A stretch of DNA of 18,335 nt from Clostridia bacterium (GTDB taxonomy: Bacteria > Bacillota > Clostridia > Oscillospirales > Acutalibacteraceae). The number at the start of each line of letters is the position of its first letter. The first letter of the stretch is position 1. This document shows positions 12,269 through 18,335 of this stretch, piece after piece. The DNA is taken from NCBI GenBank assembly GCA_024689165.1, contig JAILDS010000183.1, positions 1-18,335 on the forward strand, given 5' to 3'. Under the pieces are notes generated by a model. The model did not search any database. It saw only the letters and a list, made by a program, of their open reading frames with translations, and had not been told where the DNA came from. A program made the position numbers and the translations under genes.

Positions 12269-13587
12269 AGCAGAGTTTTGCGGGAACCGCGCCGGACAAC
12301 GCCCGGAGCGAGCCCGTTTACGTGAGCGGAAGGCCGTCCGTCACGCGCTTCCTTCTGTCCGCCGGGGTCCTGCTGCTGCTCACAGCAGTATGCTCATGCT
12401 CCGCCGCGGCAGCCACGGATGAGGAGATAGAGGCTCTTCGCGGAACGACTCTTTACGTCTACAACTGGGGAGAGTACATTTCCGACGGCTCGGACGGCAC
12501 CATGGACGTCAACGCCGAATTTGAGAAGAAGTACGGCATAAAAGTCGTGTACGACACCTTCGACAACAACGAGGTGATGTACGCCAAGCTCAAGGGCGGC
12601 GGGATAAGCTACGACGTGGTCTTCCCTTCGGATTACATGATCGGCCGTATGATCAACGAAGATCTGCTCGAGGAACTCGACTTCGGTAATATCCCGAATT
12701 ACAAATACATCGACGAGCGTTACAGGGGGCTTGCCTACGACCCGGAAAACAGATATTCGGTGCCCTACAACGTCGGCATGGTCGGTCTGATCTACAACAC
12801 GAAGGCTGTCACGGAGCCGCCCACGAGCTGGAAGCTCATGTGGAATTCCGATTACGCGGGCAAGATAGTCATGTTCAATAACCCGCGGGACGCGTTCGCC
12901 ATCGCTCAGAGCATTCTTGATATCGACTTCAACACGCTTGAGGAGGAGGAGTGGCGCGCTGCGGCCGACCTTCTCTGCCACCAGAAGCAGGTGCTCCAGT
13001 CCTACGTCAACGATGAGATATTCGACAAGATGGAAAGCGGGGAAGCCGTGATCGGCGCGTATTACGCGGGCGACTATCTGCTGATGTACGAGAACAACGA
13101 GGACCTCGCTTTCGTGTATCCCGACGAAGGAGTCAACGTTTTCGTCGACGCGGCGTGCGTACTGAAGGGGACGAGGAACAAGCTTGCAGCCGAGCTGTAT
13201 ATAAACTTCCTTCAGGAGCCGGACGTTGCCCTCGCCAACGCCGAGTATATCTGCTACGCTTCGCCTAACGTGCTCGTAATAAACGACGAGGATTACGAGT
13301 ATTATCAGAACGAGATCCTCTATCCGGACGAGGAGCATACTCCGAAGACAGAGATATTCCTAAGGCTGCCGGACAATATAAACACGCTTATGAATTCCCT
13401 GTGGGAGGACGTCAAAAACTATGACGCCGGGCTCGGCGGAGCCGACGCGGAGGACGGCGGCGCCCCGCAGGCGAAATCGAAGGATGTGATAAAGTCATAC
13501 GCGGGTCTTGCCTCGGTCGCGCTCATTGGCACGGCAGCCGGCGTCGGAGCGTACGTCAGACGCCGGAAGAGAGAGCGGAGCTGGTAG
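12265..13587 (+). CDS. potD: spermidine/putrescine-binding protein with C-terminal membrane anchor
   Basis: This is a 440-residue extracellular substrate-binding protein. Residues about 28-50 form an export signal with a hydrophobic run and a cysteine cluster (AVCSC) that could be a lipobox, giving a lipid-anchored protein. The mature part begins TLYVYNWGEYIS, the PotD hallmark whose Trp and Tyr line the polyamine site, followed by SYDVVFPSDYMIGRM and AVIGAYYAGDYLLM. Unusually, the C-terminus continues past the usual end through a Gly/Ala/Asp linker. It ends in SYAGLASVALIGTAAGVGAY plus VRRRKRERSW, which looks like a transmembrane helix with a basic stop-transfer tail. No LPXTG motif is present. 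The start ATG overlaps potC (ATGA) and has AGGAGG eight bases upstream. The signal starts late because about 27 polar residues precede it. It delivers polyamines to PotBC. Confidence 0.93.
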   Translation: MKQSFAGTAPDNARSEPVYVSGRPSVTRFLLSAGVLLLLTAVCSCSAAAATDEEIEALRGTTLYVYNWGEYISDGSDGTMDVNAEFEKKYGIKVVYDTFDNNEVMYAKLKGGGISYDVVFPSDYMIGRMINEDLLEELDFGNIPNYKYIDERYRGLAYDPENRYSVPYNVGMVGLIYNTKAVTEPPTSWKLMWNSDYAGKIVMFNNPRDAFAIAQSILDIDFNTLEEEEWRAAADLLCHQKQVLQSYVNDEIFDKMESGEAVIGAYYAGDYLLMYENNEDLAFVYPDEGVNVFVDAACVLKGTRNKLAAELYINFLQEPDVALANAEYICYASPNVLVINDEDYEYYQNEILYPDEEHTPKTEIFLRLPDNINTLMNSLWEDVKNYDAGLGGADAEDGGAPQAKSKDVIKSYAGLASVALIGTAAGVGAYVRRRKRERSW

Positions 13588-13603
13588 TTTTGAGCCATTT
13601 CTG

Positions 13604-13632
13604 TTGACAAAAAAACACAAGATGGGTATAAT
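13604..13632 (+). promoter_or_regulatory. perfect-consensus sigma-A promoter of the GlpA/B-like operon
   Basis: TTGACA at 13604-13609 and TATAAT at 13627-13632 match the consensus at all twelve positions with the ideal 17-base spacer, in the short gap after potD. Expected start is near 13639, giving a leader of about 36 bases. Confidence 0.88.
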
Positions 13633-13674
13633 GCTGAAAAGACGAAAGTCATCAGTTATCGGAACGGGAGAACT

Positions 13675-15102
13675 ATGAGATACGACGTAATTGTTATCGG
13701 CGCCGGGGTCTGCGGGGCTATGATCGCCCGCGGGCTTTCCGGGCTCAAACTGAAAACGGCTCTGCTCGAAAAAGCTCCGGACGTCGCTATGGGCGCTTCA
13801 AAGGCGAATTCGGGCATAGTCCACGGCGGCTTCGACGCTCTGCCGGGCACTCTGAAGGCCGAGCTGAACGTTCGCGGCACCGCTCTTATGAAGGACGTCT
13901 GCCGCGATCTGGACGTTCCCTTCAAAAACTGCGGGTCCCTTGTCGTCGCTTTTTCGGAAGAGGATAAAGCGACGCTTGAGGAGCTTGCCGAACGCGGAAG
14001 GAAAAACGGCGTTCCCGGCGTGTCTATCATCGGCGCGGATAAGCTCCGCGAGCTTGAACCGAACGTCGCGCCCGAGGCTGTCGGCGCGCTCTTCTGTGAG
14101 AGCTCCGGCATCGTCTGCCCCTATGAGCTGACGATAGGCGCGGCTGAAAACGCCGTGAAGAACGGCGTCGATCTGAAGCTTGGCTGCAAGGTGACCGCGA
14201 TAGAAGCGACGGAGGACGGCTTTGTCGTCACGACCTCAACGGGCGCGTTCGAGTGTTCTTATATCGTAAACGCTGCGGGTGTTTACGCCGACGAGATCGC
14301 CCGCATGGTTGGCGACGATTCTTTCAGGATAATCCCCAGACGCGGCGAGTATTACCTGCTTGACAGAACGGTCGGCTCGCTCGTTTCAAGGACGATCTTC
14401 CAGTGCCCGAACAAGATGGGCAAGGGCGTGCTCGTTACGCCTACCGTCGACGGCAACCTGCTGGTCGGCCCGACCTCGGTCGATCTCACCGAAGGCAGGG
14501 AAGACGTTTCGACGACCCTCGAGGGGCTTGACAAGGTCGCCAGGCTCGGCGGCAGGAGCGTTCCCAAGGCGAGCGTCCGCGACGCCATAACGTCCTTCGC
14601 CGGCGTCAGGGCTCATCCGGACAGCAACGATTTCATAATAGGCGTCAGCGAGGCGAACCCACGTTTCATAAACGCCGCCGGCATAGAGTCGCCCGGTCTT
14701 TCCGCCGCTCCCGCGATAGCCGAGCGCGTCACGGAAATCGTTGAGGAGCTCACCGGCGCGCAGAAGAACGAATCCTTTGACCCCGTAAGGGAGCCCGTGT
14801 TCCGCTTCAGGCACGCGACCGACGCCGAGCGGGCGGAGGCGATAGAAAAGAACCCAGCTTACGGCCGTATAGTCTGCCGCTGTGAGAGCGTCACCGAGGG
14901 CGAGATAATCGACGCCATAAAAGCCGGTGCGACCGACATAGACGGCGTTAAACGGCGCACAAGGGCCGGTATGGGCAGGTGCCAGGGCGGCTTCTGCGGC
15001 AGCAAGGTCGCCGAACTGCTGGCTGAGCTTGCCGGGGCCGAGCTGAACACCGTCACAAAATTCGGCGGAGAGTCGAAGCTGCTGTACGAGAGGACGAAAT
15101 AA
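13675..15102 (+). CDS. GlpA-like FAD-dependent dehydrogenase with BFD-type [2Fe-2S] domain
   Basis: This 475-residue protein has an N-terminal FAD-binding motif GAGVCG (residues 9-14), the DAO-family segment KANSGIVHGGFDALPGTLKA, and NAAGVYADEIARMVGD and RGEYYLLD in the middle. It ends with a BFD-like iron-sulfur domain. Four cysteines are placed as C401-x-C403 and C436-x4-C441 (VCRCES and GRCQGGFCG), suited to a [2Fe-2S] cluster. This architecture is that of GlpA-type glycerol-3-phosphate dehydrogenases and related L-2-hydroxyglutarate-oxidase-like enzymes. No signal or membrane segment is present. GGGAG at 13666-13670 is the ribosome site. The stop TAA shares its last base with the next start (TAATG). 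With its two neighbours it probably forms a complex oxidising glycerol-3-phosphate to dihydroxyacetone phosphate. The substrate is inference, and glpK is not in the window. Confidence 0.85.
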   Translation: MRYDVIVIGAGVCGAMIARGLSGLKLKTALLEKAPDVAMGASKANSGIVHGGFDALPGTLKAELNVRGTALMKDVCRDLDVPFKNCGSLVVAFSEEDKATLEELAERGRKNGVPGVSIIGADKLRELEPNVAPEAVGALFCESSGIVCPYELTIGAAENAVKNGVDLKLGCKVTAIEATEDGFVVTTSTGAFECSYIVNAAGVYADEIARMVGDDSFRIIPRRGEYYLLDRTVGSLVSRTIFQCPNKMGKGVLVTPTVDGNLLVGPTSVDLTEGREDVSTTLEGLDKVARLGGRSVPKASVRDAITSFAGVRAHPDSNDFIIGVSEANPRFINAAGIESPGLSAAPAIAERVTEIVEELTGAQKNESFDPVREPVFRFRHATDAERAEAIEKNPAYGRIVCRCESVTEGEIIDAIKAGATDIDGVKRRTRAGMGRCQGGFCGSKVAELLAELAGAELNTVTKFGGESKLLYERTK

Positions 15103-16364
15103 TGAACGAGCGTATGACATACGATCTGGTCGTCGTCGGCGGCGGTCCTGCCGGCATGGCGGCGGCTCTGAAGGCGAGAGAGTGCGGCGTTGAAAATATA
15201 GCGCTCATCGAACGCGCGTCTGAGCTGGGAGGGATCCTGGAGCAGTGCATACACACCGGTTTCGGACTGACCTACTTCGGTCAGGAGCTTTCCGGGCCCG
15301 AGTACGCCGACAGGTTTATAAAACTCGTCGACAAGACCGACATCAGGGTTTTTACGGACACCATGGTCACCGACGTTTCACCGGAAAAGGTGGTGACCTG
15401 CGTCAATAAGAAGGACGGCCTGATGAAGCTTCAGGCGAAGGCCGTCATCCTTGCCATGGGCTGCCGCGAGCGGCCGAGGGGCGCACTGAATATAGTCGGC
15501 ACCCGTCCGGCAGGCGTCATGACCGCGGGCACCGCGCAGAAATACGTCAACCTTGACGGCTACATGCCCGGAAAAAAGGTCGTTATCCTTGGCTCGGGCG
15601 ACATCGGCCTCATTATGGCCCGCCGTATGACCCTTGAGGGCGCAGAGGTCAAGATGGTCTGCGAGCTGATGCCGTTTTCGGGCGGCCTGACAAGGAACAT
15701 CGTCCAGTGCCTCAACGACTTCGACATCCCGCTGAAGCTTTCGACGACCGTCGTGAAAGTTTACGGCGATCAACGCGTTACCGGCGTCGACATAGCGCGG
15801 GTAGACGAAAAGCTGCAGCCTATCCCGGAAACCATCGAGCACGTCGAGTGCGACACGCTCATGCTCTCGGTAGGCCTTATCCCCGAAAACGAGCTGACGG
15901 TCGGCGCGGGCATACCCCTTGACAGAGTGACCCGCGGCGCGGTGGTCGACGAGCTCCGCCAGACTGAGATGCCCGGCGTGTTCGCCTGCGGCAACGTGCT
16001 TCAGGTGCACGACCTCGTCGACTTCGTCACCATGGAGTCGCAGATAGCGGGAGAGGGCGCGGCGAGATACATCAGGGGCGAGCTTTCCGACCCGGAGTAT
16101 ATCCGCCCGGAGACCGGCTTCGGCGTGAGGTATATCGTTCCTCAGAAGATAAACATAAAGGACAAAAAGGACGTCAAGCTGTATTTCCGCGTCGGCGCGA
16201 TATACAACAACCCCAGGGTCGTGCTCGAGTGCGACGGACAGGTCCTTTCGTCAAAGAAAAAGATCAAGGTCGCTCCCGGAGAGATGGAGGACGTTCTGAT
16301 CCCTGCCTCCGTCTTTGATTCTCTTACGCCCGAGAGCAGGATAACCGTCAGGGTGGAGGTATGA
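15102..16364 (+). CDS. GlpB-like FAD/NAD(P)-dependent oxidoreductase
   Basis: This 420-residue flavoprotein resembles the pyridine-nucleotide disulfide oxidoreductase superfamily. A first dinucleotide-binding loop GGGPAG lies at residues 13-18 and a second, GSGDIG, near 164-169. The segment LGGILEQCIHTGFGL plus FGQELSGPEYADRF is highly typical of the group found between GlpA-like and DUF1667 genes. The C-terminal 90 residues form an extra beta-rich domain, including FGVRYIVPQKINIKDKKDVK. The ATG shares one base with the upstream stop. It likely passes electrons between the GlpA-like subunit and NAD(P)+ or another carrier. A thioredoxin-reductase CxxC motif is not seen, so a simple reductase role is unlikely. 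Confidence 0.85.
   Translation: MNERMTYDLVVVGGGPAGMAAALKARECGVENIALIERASELGGILEQCIHTGFGLTYFGQELSGPEYADRFIKLVDKTDIRVFTDTMVTDVSPEKVVTCVNKKDGLMKLQAKAVILAMGCRERPRGALNIVGTRPAGVMTAGTAQKYVNLDGYMPGKKVVILGSGDIGLIMARRMTLEGAEVKMVCELMPFSGGLTRNIVQCLNDFDIPLKLSTTVVKVYGDQRVTGVDIARVDEKLQPIPETIEHVECDTLMLSVGLIPENELTVGAGIPLDRVTRGAVVDELRQTEMPGVFACGNVLQVHDLVDFVTMESQIAGEGAARYIRGELSDPEYIRPETGFGVRYIVPQKINIKDKKDVKLYFRVGAIYNNPRVVLECDGQVLSSKKKIKVAPGEMEDVLIPASVFDSLTPESRITVRVEV
16355..16360 (+). promoter_or_regulatory. ribosome binding site that sets the DUF1667 start
   Basis: GGAGGT ends immediately before ATG 16361, too close to serve it, but lies six bases before ATG 16367. The second ATG is therefore the likely start. 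Confidence 0.65.
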
Positions 16365-16366
16365 GC

Positions 16367-16720
16367 ATGGAAAAACAGCTTACCTGTGTTGCTTGCCCGA
16401 GAGGCTGCTCCATAACCGTCACGCTCGACGGGGACAGCATCGTTTCAATAGAAGGCAACGCCTGCCCCAGAGGGAAAAAGTACGCCGAGAATGAGATCAC
16501 CGATCCGCGCAGGATGGTTGCGTCTACCGTCAAGGTCAACGGCGGAAAGCTTCCCGTTGTTCCGGTCAAGACCTCGTCGGATATCCCCAAGAACATGATC
16601 TTTGACGTTATGCGTGAGATCAACAGGGTCTCCGTAGACGCTCCCGTCGAGATCGGGCAGGTCATAATCCCGGACGTTCTCGGTACCGGGGCGGACATAA
16701 TAGCCACCAATAACGATTGA
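16367..16720 (+). CDS. DUF1667 protein, Cys-rich third subunit of the GlpA/B-like set
   Basis: This 117-residue protein opens with the DUF1667 cysteine pattern C7-x2-C10-x3-C14 and C33 (CVACPRGC, later NACPRG), consistent with a bound iron-sulfur cluster or zinc. It continues with DPRRMVASTVKVNGG, LPVVPVKTSSDIPKNMIFDV, and ends VIIPDVLGTGADIIATNND, all regular family features. ATG 16367 is preferred over ATG 16361, which overlaps the upstream stop, because of ribosome-site spacing. Genes of this family usually follow the same two oxidoreductases, so it is probably a small electron-transfer subunit of their complex. Its exact role has not been settled as far as I know. Confidence 0.85.
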   Translation: MEKQLTCVACPRGCSITVTLDGDSIVSIEGNACPRGKKYAENEITDPRRMVASTVKVNGGKLPVVPVKTSSDIPKNMIFDVMREINRVSVDAPVEIGQVIIPDVLGTGADIIATNND

Positions 16721-16770
16721 TCTCCGGTTCTGTCATAAGGTACCGGCGGCAGATTCAGTGACGCAGACGA

Positions 16771-18153
16771 ATGAAAAAGAATCATTCTTTTCCGGAAGCA
16801 TGCCTTTCGGCTCACCCGACTCGGGTGCAGCTTGACTACCAGCAGAGCGAGTTCAACGCTCTGCTGTGTTACGGTATGCCGCCGTTTACCGGCGTTCAGT
16901 ACGGCAACGGGTTTACGCCCGCCTCCTCGTTCTGGCCCGAGGATTTCGACGCGAATATCCTTTGCGACACGATAAAAGCCGCCGGAATGTCGGGAGTTAT
17001 CCTGATCGCCAAGCACTATGACGGTTATTGTCTGTGGCCTACCGCAAAAACCGATTATTCCGTCAGGGGGTCGACCTGGCGCGACGGCGAGGGCGACTTT
17101 GTCGCGGAGGTCTCCGCCGCCTGCAGGCGTTACGGCCTGAAATTCGGCGTTTCCGTTGCTCCGTGGGACCTGCATGAGCCGACCTACGGGACGGGCAGGG
17201 CTTACGACGATTTCTTCGTCGGCCTTCTCGAAGAGCTGCTGACGAATTACGGCGATATTTTCTGCGTGCGCTTTGACGGCGTCTGCGGGGCTGAGAAGCC
17301 TCAGGACTACGACTGGGAGCGCTATTACGCGACCGTCCGCTCCCTTGCGCCGGACGCCGCTATAAGCTTTGCGGGGCCGGATATACGGTATTCCGGCAAC
17401 GACAGGGGAGTGACCCGCAAAAACGAGTGGTCAGTTATCCCCGCGTCCTGCGGGCCCGACGGCGATTCGGACGCCGGCGTCATGGAGCTGGACCTCGGTT
17501 CGCGCAAGCGGATCAAAAATGAGACGGACTTCATCTGGTATCCCTGCGAGGTCGCCGTCCCCCTGCGCGCGCACTGGTTCTTTACCGCGGACGACAAGTA
17601 CTCATCAAAGACGAAGGACAAGCTGCTCGATCTTTACGGCAGGACCGTCGGCTCCAACGCGAATCTTCTTTTAGGTCTTTCTCCGGACAAAAAGGGCCGC
17701 CTTGACGAGGTCGACGACAGCATCCTGCGTTCTCTGGGCAAGGATCTTGAGCTTTTCTACGGCTTCAACCTTCTGTCCGGGCACGTCAAAGAGATAAGGA
17801 CCTCGTCGGAGTATTCCGAATCCGACTCCGGCAGCTGCGTCCGGACGGATGACATGCGAACCGCATGGCGGCCATCGGACGAGGATAAAAAGCCTTTTAT
17901 CGAGATCGAATTCAATGAAGAGGAAGCCTTCGACAGGATCATATTGAAGGAGCTTATCACAAACGGCGAGCACGTCGAGGAATTTGCCGTATTCGCTAAA
18001 GACGCGAAGGGCAGGATGAAGCGTATCGCCGAAGGTGAAAATATCGGGCACAAAAAGATATTCAACCTGAAACCCATCAAAACGAGCCTTGTCAGGATAG
18101 AATTCACGGCCTGGAGGGGCTTCTTCGAGCTTGAATACGTTCTGTTGAACTGA
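16771..18153 (+). CDS. GH29 alpha-L-fucosidase-like enzyme with C-terminal discoidin-like domain
   Basis: This 460-residue protein is recognisable as GH29. The barrel opens with FNALLCYGMPPFTG, continues with AAGMSGVILIAKHYDGYCLW, YGLKFGVSVAPWDLHEPTYG, LLTNYGDIFCVRFDGVCG (nucleophile Asp169 expected in RFDG), then AGPDIRYSGNDRG and VGSNANLLLGLSPDKKG. Residues about 340-460 form a beta-rich domain like F5/8 type C, with GENIGHKKIF. Several conserved positions differ: the usual IHFG is LCYG, HHDG is HYDG and WFDG is RFDG, affecting histidines expected to hold fucose. No signal peptide is present, so it is cytoplasmic. It lies 50 bases after DUF1667, with no clear ribosome site or terminator between. 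It may remove fucose from imported glycans, or have a shifted specificity. Confidence 0.82.
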   Translation: MKKNHSFPEACLSAHPTRVQLDYQQSEFNALLCYGMPPFTGVQYGNGFTPASSFWPEDFDANILCDTIKAAGMSGVILIAKHYDGYCLWPTAKTDYSVRGSTWRDGEGDFVAEVSAACRRYGLKFGVSVAPWDLHEPTYGTGRAYDDFFVGLLEELLTNYGDIFCVRFDGVCGAEKPQDYDWERYYATVRSLAPDAAISFAGPDIRYSGNDRGVTRKNEWSVIPASCGPDGDSDAGVMELDLGSRKRIKNETDFIWYPCEVAVPLRAHWFFTADDKYSSKTKDKLLDLYGRTVGSNANLLLGLSPDKKGRLDEVDDSILRSLGKDLELFYGFNLLSGHVKEIRTSSEYSESDSGSCVRTDDMRTAWRPSDEDKKPFIEIEFNEEEAFDRIILKELITNGEHVEEFAVFAKDAKGRMKRIAEGENIGHKKIFNLKPIKTSLVRIEFTAWRGFFELEYVLLN

Positions 18154-18197
18154 TTCGGCTGATCAAAAACGAGCGTACAATTTCCGGAGGGCGACGC

Positions 18198-18335
18198 ATG
18201 ACGTCAGAACGTGAGCTGCGATTCAATTCAGACGGCCGTTTCCGTATCCTGATGGTCTCCGACTTCCACGCCGGTGACAAATGCAACCCGAAACTCATCG
18301 CCGGGCTTGAGGAGCTTGTAAAAGCTTCCGGGCCC
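18198..18335 (+). CDS. calcineurin-like metallophosphoesterase, 5' part only
   Basis: An ATG at 18198, preceded by GGAGG at 18186-18190 with seven bases between, opens a frame that runs off the window end (46 codons visible). It reads MTSERELRFNSDGRF, then RILMVSDFHAGDKCNPKL. The Asp-x-His (DFH) after a hydrophobic strand is the first metal-binding motif of calcineurin-like metallophosphoesterases. The rest of the active site lies beyond the window. It follows the GH29 gene by 44 bases and may share its transcript. Substrate unknown. Confidence 0.7.
   Translation, partial: MTSERELRFNSDGRFRILMVSDFHAGDKCNPKLIAGLEELVKASGP

Noticed and set aside
12394..13338. 314-codon minus-strand frame within potD
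   Set aside because: Shadow of potD; composition dominated by Val/Leu/Arg with no domain pattern.
16724..16746. CCGGT...ACCGG hairpin after DUF1667 as a terminator
   Set aside because: Only five pairs, a 13-base loop and no T run.
1..18335. CRISPR array, tRNA/rRNA, insertion sequence, prophage or toxin-antitoxin pair
   Set aside because: No regular repeats, no cloverleaf or rRNA blocks, no transposase or integrase motifs, and the HTH gene is not paired with a small toxin-like gene.

Overview
The window is gene-dense and moderately GC-rich. It reads as chromosomal DNA of a GC-rich Clostridia-type Bacillota, probably an uncultured gut or anaerobic lineage. This is inference from a DarA-type c-di-AMP receptor, an FMN riboswitch with a transcription terminator ahead of a RibU-type ECF S component, a DUF6873/GME-like protein after radA, the Firmicute-style GlpA-like/GlpB-like/DUF1667 oxidoreductase trio, strong GGAGG ribosome sites, frequent TTG/GTG starts and sigma-A-type TTGACA/TATAAT promoters. 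I saw no phage, transposase, CRISPR, tRNA or rRNA signal.

Layout. (1) 2-1419, plus strand: the tail of an ABC exporter, a DUF1854 protein and a DarA-like PII-type protein. (2) 1442-4506, plus strand: a sigma-A promoter, a short XRE-type HTH regulator, a BaiN/YhiN-type flavoprotein and a family 2 glycosyltransferase whose C-terminus looks like a second, degenerate copy of its N-terminal fold. (3) 4536-5421, minus strand: ribU with an FMN riboswitch, terminator and promoter, convergent with the glycosyltransferase. (4) 5449-9341, plus strand, divergent from ribU: a promoter, a cytoplasmic GH2 glycosidase, radA, and a GME-fold-like protein, all with overlapping ends. (5) 9377-13587, plus strand: a 33-codon membrane micro-ORF, then potA-potB-potC-potD for spermidine/putrescine uptake, each pair joined by a 4-base overlap. 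(6) 13604-16720, plus strand: a perfect-consensus promoter, then an FAD/[2Fe-2S] GlpA-like dehydrogenase, a GlpB-like flavoprotein and a Cys-rich DUF1667 protein. (7) 16771-18335: a divergent GH29 fucosidase-like enzyme and the start of a calcineurin-like metallophosphoesterase.

How the genes fit together. potABCD forms a complete polyamine importer. The three oxidoreductase genes probably encode one complex, by family precedent an anaerobic glycerol-3-phosphate dehydrogenase. RibU supplies riboflavin and is shut off by FMN; at least three flavoproteins in the window would use the cofactor. The glycosidases lack signal peptides and would act on imported sugars. Nothing here forms an obviously new defence or mobile system. 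The most unusual items are the micro-ORF ahead of potA, the altered active-site motifs of the GH29 enzyme, the duplicated glycosyltransferase fold, the C-terminal membrane anchor on PotD, the codon-usage step inside potA and the DUF1854/GME-like genes of unknown role.
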